A DNA stretch of 64,000 nucleotides from positions 1 through 64,000 of the forward strand of contig JBGSTZ010000031.1 in assembly GCA_041736255.1 (NCBI GenBank), written 5' to 3'. A program made the position numbers and the translations under genes. This DNA comes from AVCC01 sp041736255 (GTDB taxonomy: Bacteria > Pseudomonadota > Gammaproteobacteria > Burkholderiales > Burkholderiaceae_D). Of this stretch, positions 50,701 to 58,115 are shown in pieces; position 1 is the stretch's first letter, and every line of letters begins with the position of its first letter. The notes beneath the pieces were generated by a model. The model made no database searches, had not been told where the DNA came from, and saw nothing but the letters and a program-made list of their open reading frames with translations.

Positions 50701-51519
50701 GACAAGCAAGGTAAATACTGCGGGCAGAAAAAAATCGATCTCGGCGTATGCGCAAGCTGTGTCGAGAACAATATCGTGAATCTACACCGAAACAAGCGCC
50801 TGATCACCGGGTTGCGTAATGCCTCTGCATTGCTGGCGCCTAGTCGCTTTTTTGCGGATTTTCACATTGCAAACGGGTTTGATAATGTCCAGATCAATAA
50901 AAACGGCATAGTCAAGCCAGCTAGTGCGCTGCGTTTTCGGCAGAAAGGAGATCTGAGGTTTGGCTATGTCGGCGGCAACACGGAAATAAAAGGCGTTCAC
51001 CTTATCAAGAAAGTTTTTTCCGATCTTCCTGGCTGCAACGTCAAGCTTGTACTTGTCGATAACGCGTTGAATTTGGGCTTCGCCTCCTATCATCAAGAGG
51101 ATGTGGTGGGCATTCCTAATGTTGAAATTGTGCCTGCCTATACGCAAGGCAATATCGACGAATTCTTTTCAAGCATTGATGTGTTGCTGTTTCCCACGCA
51201 ATGGAAAGAGAGTTTTGGTCTTACTGTACGCGAAGCATTGGCAAGAAATGTCTGGGTCATCACGACGGATGCCGGAGGAGTGGTTGAAGATATTGTGCCC
51301 GGTCGAAACGGCTATATTGTTCCGTTTTCGGATACGGGAGAGGCCTTAAAACAGGCAGTCATTGATACCTTAAAACATTTCAAACGGATAAGACCTGGCG
51401 AAGAAGTCGCGCTAGGAGCGTTAAATATCACTTTCTTCGAAGATCAAGCCCAAGAACTCGCGTTAATCCTGAAGCGTGTTGATGCCAGCGACAGCGTTCG
51501 TGTAGCTCAGGTCCGGTAG
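47722..51519 (+). CDS. Methyltransferase-coiled coil-double glycosyltransferase fusion
   Basis: 1265 residues in four parts. A class I SAM methyltransferase-like domain (about 1-215) has LEIGIQNGGS (43-52), GCDIN and DVIIDDGSH (109-117). A coiled coil of nine 14-residue repeats runs from 284 to 409 (type HESQIAGLHQAVAE), followed by TSTSWRVTLPFR, a linker common in glycosyltransferases. A first GT-B-like domain covers about 497-825 and a second, GT4-type domain about 855-1265, with E1163-x7-E1171. The ATG overlaps the wzt stop (ATGACTGA). The layout recalls WbdD, which caps and measures O-antigen chains. Activity of each part is inferred. Confidence 0.85.
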   Translation: MTEKTLHQLYTEHSGKVSDKWSVYLTEYDRIFNEYRDKSVHLLEIGIQNGGSLEIWSKFFPGAQKLVGCDINPDCAQLTFEDPRIAVVVGDANTDAVQTAVLQHASEFDVIIDDGSHRSSDIVKSFARYFPALAEGGVYVAEDLHCSYWQEFEGGLFDPFSSITFFKRLADILSYEHWGINKKRTDILNGFFAKYGFEIDEEVLEHIHSVEFVNSICIIKKQLPVQNSLGTRFIAGSLESVVSGHLQLHASQPQPPIQDSNRWTSRDIPPDEEFLLRFTEFTAHEGPIADLNQSLTEHESQIAGLHQTVEEHESQIVDLHQTVTEHESQIVDLHQAVAEHDGPIANFNQSLTGHESQIAGLHQAVAEQESLIAGIHQAVADCNGQIANLNLVMSERDNQIAALHTSTSWRVTLPFRIASHQVKRARRVAELAMPAIRHGGGIKNTFRKALVMYQKEGLQGIKRGFRLVAASQMPSDAKDINPAYRQMVKHPAEELLAPRILIVAEMSIAQCKKYRVQQKHDMFESLGFDCTTLSWNDTQACLNALQTHSLVIFYRVPAFPNVVSIINEAKRLRLPTLWEVDDFIFDKEVLSKSKTLAALDRTTFDQLLEGADLYRNAMLLCGKGIASTTGLASAMKMAGLSEVHVIENALDQHTLEVAAKVCHNHTLHHNGILRIVYGSGTNTHNIDFQEAAPAIVKILEKFPNVRFRLIGTLDLPEIFSGFEEQVERLPTCSYEEYLSNLAECDISIAPLESYIFNDSKSNIKYLEASIVKVPSVCSPRAAFSLAIAHGENGFLCETVNEWEAALTILVTDAAKRAHVSEAAYISVMRHYAPKSIAQQQVAPLLARHARNPDTLRVLSVNCYYYPRSFGGATIVAEEVNKRINALDGFEVHVFTTLPSSVTPPYTTKRYEADGINIYGVGLPDRLDEKAQFENPEIVSAFAEVLALVQPDIVHFHSIQGIGISVVDLCAQKGIKYIVTLHDAWWLCGRQFMIDKQGKYCGQKKIDLGVCASCVENNIVNLHRNKRLITGLRNASALLAPSRFFADFHIANGFDNVQINKNGIVKPASALRFRQKGDLRFGYVGGNTEIKGVHLIKKVFSDLPGCNVKLVLVDNALNLGFASYHQEDVVGIPNVEIVPAYTQGNIDEFFSSIDVLLFPTQWKESFGLTVREALARNVWVITTDAGGVVEDIVPGRNGYIVPFSDTGEALKQAVIDTLKHFKRIRPGEEVALGALNITFFEDQAQELALILKRVDASDSVRVAQVR
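48571..48948 (+). repeat. Nine tandem 42-bp repeats encoding the coiled coil
   Basis: Nine in-frame 42-bp units encode 14-residue (two-heptad) repeats. Most units read H-E-S-Q-I-x-x-L-H-Q. Units 1-2 resemble units 5-6 (GPIA...NQSL then HESQIAGLHQ), so a four-unit block was probably duplicated. Repeat number could change by recombination without breaking the frame. Confidence 0.88.
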
Positions 51520-51626
51520 TGAGCAAATGACCAGACACCTCCAATCCTACGTGCTTTACCCCTTCAAGGGAGTCTTGAGAGTGGGTGACGTTTCTAGCAC
51601 TTCATCGATGGAACAGCGAGGAAGTT

Positions 51627-53450
51627 ATGGTTTCGAATAACAATATTATTCAGACGGCCTCAGGCCGAACAAGTCTTTGGGTGATATCACTGATCCTTGT
51701 TATCGGGATTTTCTTTTCCGCGCTTATCCCGCCATTCCAATCGCCGGATGAGCCTGCCCATGTGATGCGGGCATATTTATTAAGCAGGGGCGCGATTATT
51801 TTGGATGCGCCAGAAGGTAATTCTTCGGGAGGCATGATTGACACGGGCCTTGCTGCTTACGGTTCTGCCTTTGAAGCACTTCCATTCAAGTCAGAGAGAA
51901 AGTTGTCAATTGACGAAATAGAATCGGCGAAAACCATCAAGTGGACAGGCAAAAAAGAATTTAGGTCAATAGCTGGAACCGGATTTTATTTTCCGCTGAG
52001 TTACATGCCACAAGCGATCGGCCTTGCGACAGGGGAAATGTTAGGGCTGAACATCGATACCTCGTACCTGCTGGCCAGGTTCATGTCGCTTGCGACATTA
52101 GCATTGATCTTGTTTGCAGCTTTTAAAGTCTATCCGGTAAATCCGCTAGCAATTGCGTTTTTAGTCATACCGATGAGTGTATTTCAATTCGCCTCTGCCA
52201 GTCTGGACGGTATTACAACAGCCTTGGCGGTTTTTGCCATTGCTCTTTTCTTGCGAATTACCGTTGAGAAAAAAAATGTCAACTCCCGGCTGTTTTATGC
52301 ACTCGCTGTGTCTGTGGCTTTGGTGGCAACGAGCAGGGCGCATTTGCTGCCGCTATTGGCACTTGTTCTGGTGGCTAGTTTTTACATCCAGAAAAAGAAA
52401 TTTTATTATGTATCCGCTTTCGCCGTGGTGTTTGTCCTGGGATGGACGGTAATCGCAAGCAAAACAACGGTCGGCTTCGGAAGTATAGTTGGTGCTTCAA
52501 CGACTAGCGTCGCATTGTTTTACATTAAAAATCCGCTGGCATTATTTGAAGTTTTGATAGCAACATTTTCGAATGCTGATCTTGTTCAATTTTATAGGGA
52601 ATCGTTTCTTGGCGTGCTTGGATGGCTGGATACTCGATTCAGCACAAAAACATATAATTTTCTTTTCATCTGCACCGTCCTGATTGGACTGCTCTCAGTT
52701 TCAATTAAAAACTTAAAGACTGAATGGGTTCCACGGGTTGCACTTCTTTTCTGTGCGATTGCTTCCATTTTTCTGATTTTTTTTGCATTATTAATCACTT
52801 GGAATAAACATCCGGCCAGCTTAATTCAGGGGGTTCAAGGGCGTTATTTTTTGGTTCCGATGATTATGATTGCTTATGCAATTTCCGGAGAATTAAAATT
52901 GTCTGAGGGTATCTTTAGAAAATTCGCAATCCTCCTGCTTATTTTTCTAGGAGTATTCACAATTTTTAGTACGCCAAAACTACTGGTGGAAAGATATTAC
53001 CTTGCACTTGAACAGCCAGAGCAAATTTCCCTAGTGATGCGCGCGAGTGAGCCTTTGGATAAAAATAAACCGATTACTTTAGTCATGAGCAAGAAACATG
53101 AAGATAATCTACAGCCATTGAAGCGCATTGGGATAATGTTCGGCACGTACATTCGAAAAAATCCAGGAATGGCTGAATTACGTCTAACTGCCTTAGATGG
53201 TCACGTAATGGCGGTTCCGTTCAATTTGCCTGACCTCGCAGACAATAAATATAAATATATTGAGCTTGACTCAATACCATACTCCTCTGGAAAAATATTA
53301 TATTTGACTGGCGGCGGCATAAGCACTTGGGAAGCCCATAAAGAAAAAGATGCAGAAAAAGAGGCAGAAAAGGGGCTGGTAGCGACTTGTTTGATATACG
53401 AGTATACGAATGGCAAAAAACTTTATACGAGAGGCTGTCCTCGATCTTAG
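51627..53450 (+). CDS. DUF2142 multi-spanning membrane protein, GT-C-like
   Basis: 607 residues with about ten to twelve hydrophobic helices. A soluble segment covers about 55-115 after the first helix and another forms the C-terminal ~120 residues. The first loop carries PFQSPDEPAHVMRAY with D41-E42, the place where GT-C glycosyltransferases keep their catalytic acid. I chose ATG 51627 (GAGGAAG upstream). The gene is much richer in A+T than the liu region, a sign of transfer. With the following GT2 and SMR genes it could form a three-component system that glycosylates polysaccharide in the periplasm; that role is inference. Confidence 0.78.
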   Translation: MVSNNNIIQTASGRTSLWVISLILVIGIFFSALIPPFQSPDEPAHVMRAYLLSRGAIILDAPEGNSSGGMIDTGLAAYGSAFEALPFKSERKLSIDEIESAKTIKWTGKKEFRSIAGTGFYFPLSYMPQAIGLATGEMLGLNIDTSYLLARFMSLATLALILFAAFKVYPVNPLAIAFLVIPMSVFQFASASLDGITTALAVFAIALFLRITVEKKNVNSRLFYALAVSVALVATSRAHLLPLLALVLVASFYIQKKKFYYVSAFAVVFVLGWTVIASKTTVGFGSIVGASTTSVALFYIKNPLALFEVLIATFSNADLVQFYRESFLGVLGWLDTRFSTKTYNFLFICTVLIGLLSVSIKNLKTEWVPRVALLFCAIASIFLIFFALLITWNKHPASLIQGVQGRYFLVPMIMIAYAISGELKLSEGIFRKFAILLLIFLGVFTIFSTPKLLVERYYLALEQPEQISLVMRASEPLDKNKPITLVMSKKHEDNLQPLKRIGIMFGTYIRKNPGMAELRLTALDGHVMAVPFNLPDLADNKYKYIELDSIPYSSGKILYLTGGGISTWEAHKEKDAEKEAEKGLVATCLIYEYTNGKKLYTRGCPRS

Positions 53451-53519
53451 TCGAATTAAATAGGGTACGCATAATGTAAATCCAGCACTTTAATTTTTTA
53501 TTTTATTTTCTAGAATGAT

Positions 53520-54524
53520 ATGAACCTAAAAATTGCTGTGGTGATTCCATGCTTTCGTGTGCACAATCACATTCTTTCGGTAATTAAAAAAATCGGGCAT
53601 GAAGTCTCTGTAATTTACGTTATTGATGATTTCTGTCCAGACAATTCCGGAGAATATGTACTGGAAAACTGTTTAGATCATCGCGTGATTGTTTTGCGAA
53701 ATCCCAAAAACCTAGGTGTGGGTGGAGCGGTTTTAACTGGATACCGGGCTGCAATTGAAGCGGGTGCAGATGTTATTGTTAAAGTTGACGGGGACGGTCA
53801 AATGGACCCCGGATTAATTCCTGAGTTTATTGCACCCATTATTGCAGGAAATGCAGATTACACAAAAGGCAATCGCTTCTTTGATCTTGAACAAATCCGC
53901 GCTATGCCAAAAATTCGTATTTTCGGTAATGCATTGCTATCGTTTATGACGAAGCTTTCATCTGGTTACTGGAATTTATTTGATCCTACCAATGGATATA
54001 CAGCTATTCATGCCGATGTGGCGAGACATTTACCTTTTGAGAAAATCAGCCGTCGTTATTTCTTTGAATCCGATATATTGTTTAGACTTAATACTCTACG
54101 TGCGGTTGTGGTTGATGTGCCTATGGATGCCAAATATGGCGATGAAGTGAGCAACCTGAAAATTTCGAAAATTGTGGGTGAGTTTCTTGTTAAGAATACC
54201 CGCAATTTTGGAAAGAGAATTTTTTATAACTATTATCTGCGTGATATGTCGATCGCCTCTCTCGAATTGCCATTGGGTTTGTTTCTTCTTATTTCAGGTA
54301 GCAGTTTTGGCTTTTATCATTGGGCGATTTCTCTTAATGAAGGCGTAACTACACCAGCTGGAACAGTAATGCTGGCAGCGCTGCCCATCCTGATGGGTTT
54401 GCAATTGATATTAGCTTTCCTTGGTTATGACATTGCTTCAGTGCCACGCAGACCATTTCACATTCTGCGACGTAATATTAAAAATAAAAAAGCAAGTTTA
54501 AAAATTGAAGCTGAAAGTAACTAA
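53520..54524 (+). CDS. GT2 polyprenyl-phosphate glycosyltransferase (GtrB/DPM1-like)
   Basis: 334 residues. The GT-A catalytic domain has AVVIPCFRVHNH at the start, YVIDDFCPDNSGE, and the metal motif KVDGDGQMDP (DxD). Two C-terminal membrane helices follow (about 246-268 and 282-303), as in GtrB and dolichol-phosphate-mannose synthase-like enzymes. It would charge undecaprenyl phosphate with a single sugar on the cytoplasmic side. It lies between DUF2142 and an SMR-type protein, both of which suit the next steps (flip and transfer). A+T-rich like its neighbours. Confidence 0.85.
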   Translation: MNLKIAVVIPCFRVHNHILSVIKKIGHEVSVIYVIDDFCPDNSGEYVLENCLDHRVIVLRNPKNLGVGGAVLTGYRAAIEAGADVIVKVDGDGQMDPGLIPEFIAPIIAGNADYTKGNRFFDLEQIRAMPKIRIFGNALLSFMTKLSSGYWNLFDPTNGYTAIHADVARHLPFEKISRRYFFESDILFRLNTLRAVVVDVPMDAKYGDEVSNLKISKIVGEFLVKNTRNFGKRIFYNYYLRDMSIASLELPLGLFLLISGSSFGFYHWAISLNEGVTTPAGTVMLAALPILMGLQLILAFLGYDIASVPRRPFHILRRNIKNKKASLKIEAESN

Positions 54525-54581
54525 AGAAAAATTGCGCACCCTTTGCACGTTATATATTTTTATTAATATGGAAAACTAAAA

Positions 54582-54923
54582 ATGCTTGTTCAAATTATTG
54601 CCCTTCTCTGCGTAATTGGTATAGCGATCGGACAGATATTGTTCAAGTTAAGTGCAAATTCGCTCGATCAAACGGGTAGTTTTTTTGCCCTGAAAACTGC
54701 AGCAATACTTTTCGCAGCGTTGGCTCTTTATGGCATTACCACAATAGCCTGGGTTTGGGTATTGCAGAAAGTTGACCTTGGCCGGGTTTATCCCTTGATG
54801 GCTTTGGCTTTTGTTCTGGTTCCGCTGGGCAGCCATCTTATTCTCGGCGAGCGTTTTCAGCCGCAATATTTTGTGGGTGTGGCGCTCATTATGATTGGGA
54901 TTGTGGTGACGGTAAGGGCTTAG
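54582..54923 (+). CDS. SMR-family four-helix membrane protein, probable lipid-sugar flippase
   Basis: 113 residues with four hydrophobic helices in the EmrE/ArnE-ArnF fold. There is a short loop WVLQKVDLGRVYPLMALAFV, and LGERF before the last helix. Family members export drugs or flip undecaprenyl-phosphate-linked aminoarabinose. The first-helix acid that marks multidrug EmrE (Glu14) is not in place; the region reads GIAIGQILFKLSA. This and the flanking glycosyltransferases favour a lipid-carrier role similar to GtrA. It is 5 bp before the next glycosyltransferase gene. Confidence 0.78.
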   Translation: MLVQIIALLCVIGIAIGQILFKLSANSLDQTGSFFALKTAAILFAALALYGITTIAWVWVLQKVDLGRVYPLMALAFVLVPLGSHLILGERFQPQYFVGVALIMIGIVVTVRA

Positions 54924-54928
54924 TAAAA

Positions 54929-55840
54929 ATGACGCCATCGCATCGCCCAAGTGTTGTCGCCGTGGTGGTGACCTATCAACCTTCACTAAAAGCCCTCGAG
55001 CAACTTTTAGATGCGCTTGCTTCGCAGATTACGTCTGTAGTAGTGGTGGACAATGGCTCCGATTTTGATCTGGCAGCGTGGAACAGAGCGCGCGTAACAA
55101 CTGCTGTTGCATTGCTTCGACTTGGCCAGAACCTTGGCATTGCGGCGGCGCAAAATGTTGGTATCCAATGGGCGCGCAAACGCCGCGCAGAGTTCATTCT
55201 GTTAATGGATCAGGACAGTATTCCCGCGCCCGATATGGTCGAAAAATTAGTTTCTGCGATCGCTAATCAACCTTCCCCGGCAGCGGTTGGGCCGCGCTAT
55301 CTGGACAAGCGGCAGGATAATCCGCCGCCCTTTATTCGAATTCGAGACTTCAGGCTGGAGCGATGTGCTTGCGCCACGGACGATTCTGTCGTTCCCGTTG
55401 ATTACTTGATCTCATCCGGTTGTTTGATACCGATGTCGGTATTGGAAAAGGTGGGCGGCATGCGGGACGATCTGTTTATCGATTATGTCGATATCGAGTG
55501 GGGTTTGCGCGCTCGCGATAACGGCTTTCAAAGCTATGGCGTTTGTGGTGCGCACATGCAGCACAGCCTCGGCGATCAGCCGATCAAGTTCCTGGGTAAA
55601 TATATCCCTTTGCATAGTCCGCTCAGGCATTACTACCATTTTCGCAATGCAGTGCTTTTATACAAAGAGCCGTGGGTGCCGATGAACTGGAAGCTGGTGG
55701 ATGGCTGGCGCTTGTGCCTGAAGTACGTTTTTTATTCGCTCTTTGCAAAGCCACGTATCCTACACTTGCGCATGATGACCTTGGGCGTGTGGCATGGATT
55801 GAGGGGGAAGGGCGGGGAATTGGCGACGGCTTGCCTTTAA
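54929..55840 (+). CDS. GT2 glycosyltransferase, rhamnosyltransferase-like
   Basis: A 303-residue GT-A enzyme of the dTDP-rhamnosyltransferase type. It shows VAVVVTYQPS, VVVVDNGSDFD, the donor-site FILLMDQDS and IDYVDIEWGLRARDNG, all in the expected order. It ends the plus-strand polysaccharide run, 5 bp after the SMR gene. It overlaps the converging proQ-like gene by a few bases at their stop codons. G+C content is closer to the chromosome than in the preceding three genes. Confidence 0.87.
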   Translation: MTPSHRPSVVAVVVTYQPSLKALEQLLDALASQITSVVVVDNGSDFDLAAWNRARVTTAVALLRLGQNLGIAAAQNVGIQWARKRRAEFILLMDQDSIPAPDMVEKLVSAIANQPSPAAVGPRYLDKRQDNPPPFIRIRDFRLERCACATDDSVVPVDYLISSGCLIPMSVLEKVGGMRDDLFIDYVDIEWGLRARDNGFQSYGVCGAHMQHSLGDQPIKFLGKYIPLHSPLRHYYHFRNAVLLYKEPWVPMNWKLVDGWRLCLKYVFYSLFAKPRILHLRMMTLGVWHGLRGKGGELATACL

Positions 55841-56340
55841 TTCCCACTACGCGAAAATTTAGCCGCGAGCTGGCCTAGTTTTTCGGTGTGCTGGCGCTGG
55901 GTTTCTTCGGCTTTGCGCTTGGCTTCTTCGGCTTCGCGGTGTGCTTTGCGTTGCTCTGCGTCTTTCTTGAAGCGTTCCCGCATTACCTCGGATGCGTGGG
56001 CGCGATGTTCTTCCGTGATGGCGTCTGCTGCGTTGCCATCGAGGTCAAATCTGGTCGTCGCTTTTTCCATTGCTTTCATGTACCGCAACGATCTGGTGTG
56101 CATTCCCAAGGCAATGCGTAGGATTTTGCGATTTGTCTCTGGCATGAGTGCGATCAGTTGCTTGTCGATGCCGATTACGAGTGGCTTGTACTCACGGAAC
56201 GCCACAAATTTTTCCTGCAACTCCTTGAGCAAAGCGCGTGCAGCGTGAACTGAATTGGGGGCGACGACGGGAGCAACGGCGGGGGCAACAACGGGGGCAG
56301 CGGCAGGGGTGGAAGCAGTGGTAGGGTTGGACGTATTCAT
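55837..56340 (-). CDS. proQ: ProQ/FinO-domain RNA-binding protein
   Basis: 167 residues. An N-terminal Ala/Pro/Val tail (about 8-30) precedes a FinO/ProQ domain (about 33-125) with KPLVIGIDKQLIA, LRIALGMHTRSLRYMKAM and RFDLDGNAADAITEEHRAHA. A charged Lys/Glu/Arg coiled-coil-like tail (about 128-155) follows. Such proteins bind structured RNAs, pair small RNAs with targets and protect 3' ends. I chose ATG 56340; a TTG three codons earlier is possible. The low-complexity N-tail is encoded by repeated GGGGCAACG-like units. Whether it is the main ProQ of the cell cannot be told. Confidence 0.88.
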   Translation of the reverse strand: MNTSNPTTASTPAAAPVVAPAVAPVVAPNSVHAARALLKELQEKFVAFREYKPLVIGIDKQLIALMPETNRKILRIALGMHTRSLRYMKAMEKATTRFDLDGNAADAITEEHRAHASEVMRERFKKDAEQRKAHREAEEAKRKAEETQRQHTEKLGQLAAKFSRSGN

Positions 56341-56445
56341 CGACAGCAATTGTGCGGTTTATTCATGGCCGCACAGGATATCACGGCGACGATGCAAGGC
56401 AATGAATACTGCGCTCAGAATTGATGCGCTGCAAAGGATTCATTT

Positions 56446-56491
56446 ATATCGTAATATGGCGATATTAATTTCATTAAATGACAATATTTAA
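56446..56491. promoter_or_regulatory. Candidate operator/promoter dyads before the ArsR-type gene
   Basis: ATATCG-N8-CGATAT (56446-56465) and ATTAAAT-N4-ATTTAAT-like (56474-56491) are A+T-rich dyads of the kind ArsR-family repressors bind. They end 30 bp before the start codon of the ArsR-type gene. Confidence 0.5.
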
Positions 56492-56520
56492 TTCCTCTGA
56501 AGGCGAAATACAAAATTATT

Positions 56521-56823
56521 ATGGACTTCGACGCAATTCACAAGGCACTGGCCAATCCAGTGCGACGCCAGATACTCGGTTGGCTTAAAGAGCCCCAGCG
56601 CAATTTTGCTGAGCAAGAATATCCACTCGATCTGGGTGTTTGTGCTGGCTTGATCAACCAACGCGCCGGCTTGTCACAATCGACTGTCTCCGCGCATCTG
56701 GCGATTTTGCAGCAGGCGGAACTCGTCACGTCAAAGCGTGTCGGGCAATGGATTTTTTTCAGCCGCAATGAGCACATGATTGCCGCCTTTCGCGCCTATA
56801 TCAATGACGATTTGTGTCGCTAA
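56521..56823 (+). CDS. ArsR-family transcriptional regulator
   Basis: A 100-residue winged-helix repressor. The opening MDFDAIHKALANPVRRQIL and recognition region AGLSQSTVSAHLAILQQAEL are typical. The metal motif ELCVC is missing. Two cysteines remain, one in LDLGVCAGL and one close to the C-terminus, so it may sense redox or electrophiles rather than arsenic. It precedes an Old Yellow Enzyme gene in the same direction by 83 bp, much as NemR controls NemA in E. coli, though the regulator family differs. Confidence 0.87.
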   Translation: MDFDAIHKALANPVRRQILGWLKEPQRNFAEQEYPLDLGVCAGLINQRAGLSQSTVSAHLAILQQAELVTSKRVGQWIFFSRNEHMIAAFRAYINDDLCR

Positions 56824-56906
56824 AAAATATTGCGTAATCTGATGTAGATTTTTTTGCATATTAAACATCCAGCATTTCCTTATCTTACTTGACCTTGAAA
56901 GTTACT

Positions 56907-57962
56907 ATGACAACTCTATTTGACCCCATCAAAATCGGTGCGCTCACGCTGCCTAATCGCATCATCATGTCGCCGCTGACACGCTCCCGGGCGGTCGGGG
57001 AAGGGCGCGTACCGAACGCGCTGATGACACAATATTATGTGCAACGCGCAACTGCCGGCCTGATCATCAGTGAAGCCACAGCGGTGACGCCACAAGGCGT
57101 CGGTTATGCCGATACGCCGGGCATCTGGTCCGATGAACAGGTTGCTGGCTGGAAGCAGGTGACCGACGCGGTACACGCGGCCGGTGGGCGCATCGTGCTG
57201 CAACTGTGGCATGTCGGCCGCATTTCTGACCCGAGTTTATTGGATGGCGCGTTGCCGGTGGCGCCGAGCGCGATTGCAGCAAAAGGGCATGTCAGCCTGC
57301 TGCGTCCGGTGCGTGATTTTGTTACGCCAAGAGCGCTCGATCTGGCAGAAATTCCGGGCATCGTCGCAGCTTTCCGCAAAGGCGCTGAAAATGCCAAGGC
57401 GGCCAATTTCGACGGCGTTGAAGTGCACGGCGCGAACGGCTATCTGCTGGATCAATTTTTGCAGGACGGCAGCAATAAGCGCACAGACATCTACGGTGGA
57501 TCGCTCGAGAATCGTGCCCGCCTGATGCTGGAAATAACCGATGCGTGCATTGCGGTATGGGGAGCGGATCGGGTCGGCATGCACTTGGCACCAGCTTGCG
57601 ATACCCACACTATGGGCGACTCCAATCCGGCCGAAACTTTCGGCTATATTGCGCGCGAACTGGGCAAACGCGGCATCGCCTTTATTTGCGCACGGGAAGC
57701 GCAAAAGGAAAATTGGCTCGGGCCGCAACTCAAGAAAGCGTTCGGTGGCGTCTATATCGCCAACCAACAATTGACCAAAGAGCGCGCCGAGAAATTGCTG
57801 GCAGCAGGCGATGCAGATGCCGTGGCATTTGGGCAGTTGTTTATCGCCAACCCGGATCTGCCGCGCCGGCTGAAGGCCGATGCGCCGTTGAATGCGCCGG
57901 ATCCGACTACCTTTTATGCGGCCACGCCAGAAGGTTACGTCGATTATCCGGCGCTGGCATAA
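56907..57962 (+). CDS. nemA: Old Yellow Enzyme-type NADH:flavin oxidoreductase
   Basis: A 351-residue FMN TIM-barrel ene-reductase. It has PLTRSRA near the start, the substrate pair H174 and N177 (VEVHGANGYLLDQF), and the family stretch DIYGGSLENRARL. It reduces activated C=C bonds such as maleimides, enones or nitro compounds, and protects against electrophiles. I chose ATG 56907; in-frame TTG codons upstream look less likely. It is likely controlled by the adjacent ArsR-type protein. The symbol is by family resemblance only. Confidence 0.9.
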   Translation: MTTLFDPIKIGALTLPNRIIMSPLTRSRAVGEGRVPNALMTQYYVQRATAGLIISEATAVTPQGVGYADTPGIWSDEQVAGWKQVTDAVHAAGGRIVLQLWHVGRISDPSLLDGALPVAPSAIAAKGHVSLLRPVRDFVTPRALDLAEIPGIVAAFRKGAENAKAANFDGVEVHGANGYLLDQFLQDGSNKRTDIYGGSLENRARLMLEITDACIAVWGADRVGMHLAPACDTHTMGDSNPAETFGYIARELGKRGIAFICAREAQKENWLGPQLKKAFGGVYIANQQLTKERAEKLLAAGDADAVAFGQLFIANPDLPRRLKADAPLNAPDPTTFYAATPEGYVDYPALA

Positions 57963-58029
57963 CGTATCTTCATGGCAGCTTTTTATGGATTGATGCTGCC
58001 TACGGTGTAGGCAAGACATGGAAAAAATT

Positions 58030-58099
58030 GTCCACGAAAAACACGAAAGGCACGAAAAAGTGTTCCCACTCTTTCGTGCCTTTCGTGTTTTTTGTGGAC
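58030..58099. repeat. GTCCACGAA inverted repeat (family D, copy 3)
   Basis: The cleanest copy: 28-bp arms 58030-58057 and 58072-58099 are nearly perfect inverses. It lies between the convergent oxidoreductase and betA genes and probably forms a terminator-like hairpin. Confidence 0.8.
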
Positions 58100-58115
58100 T
58101 GATATCACACAGATA

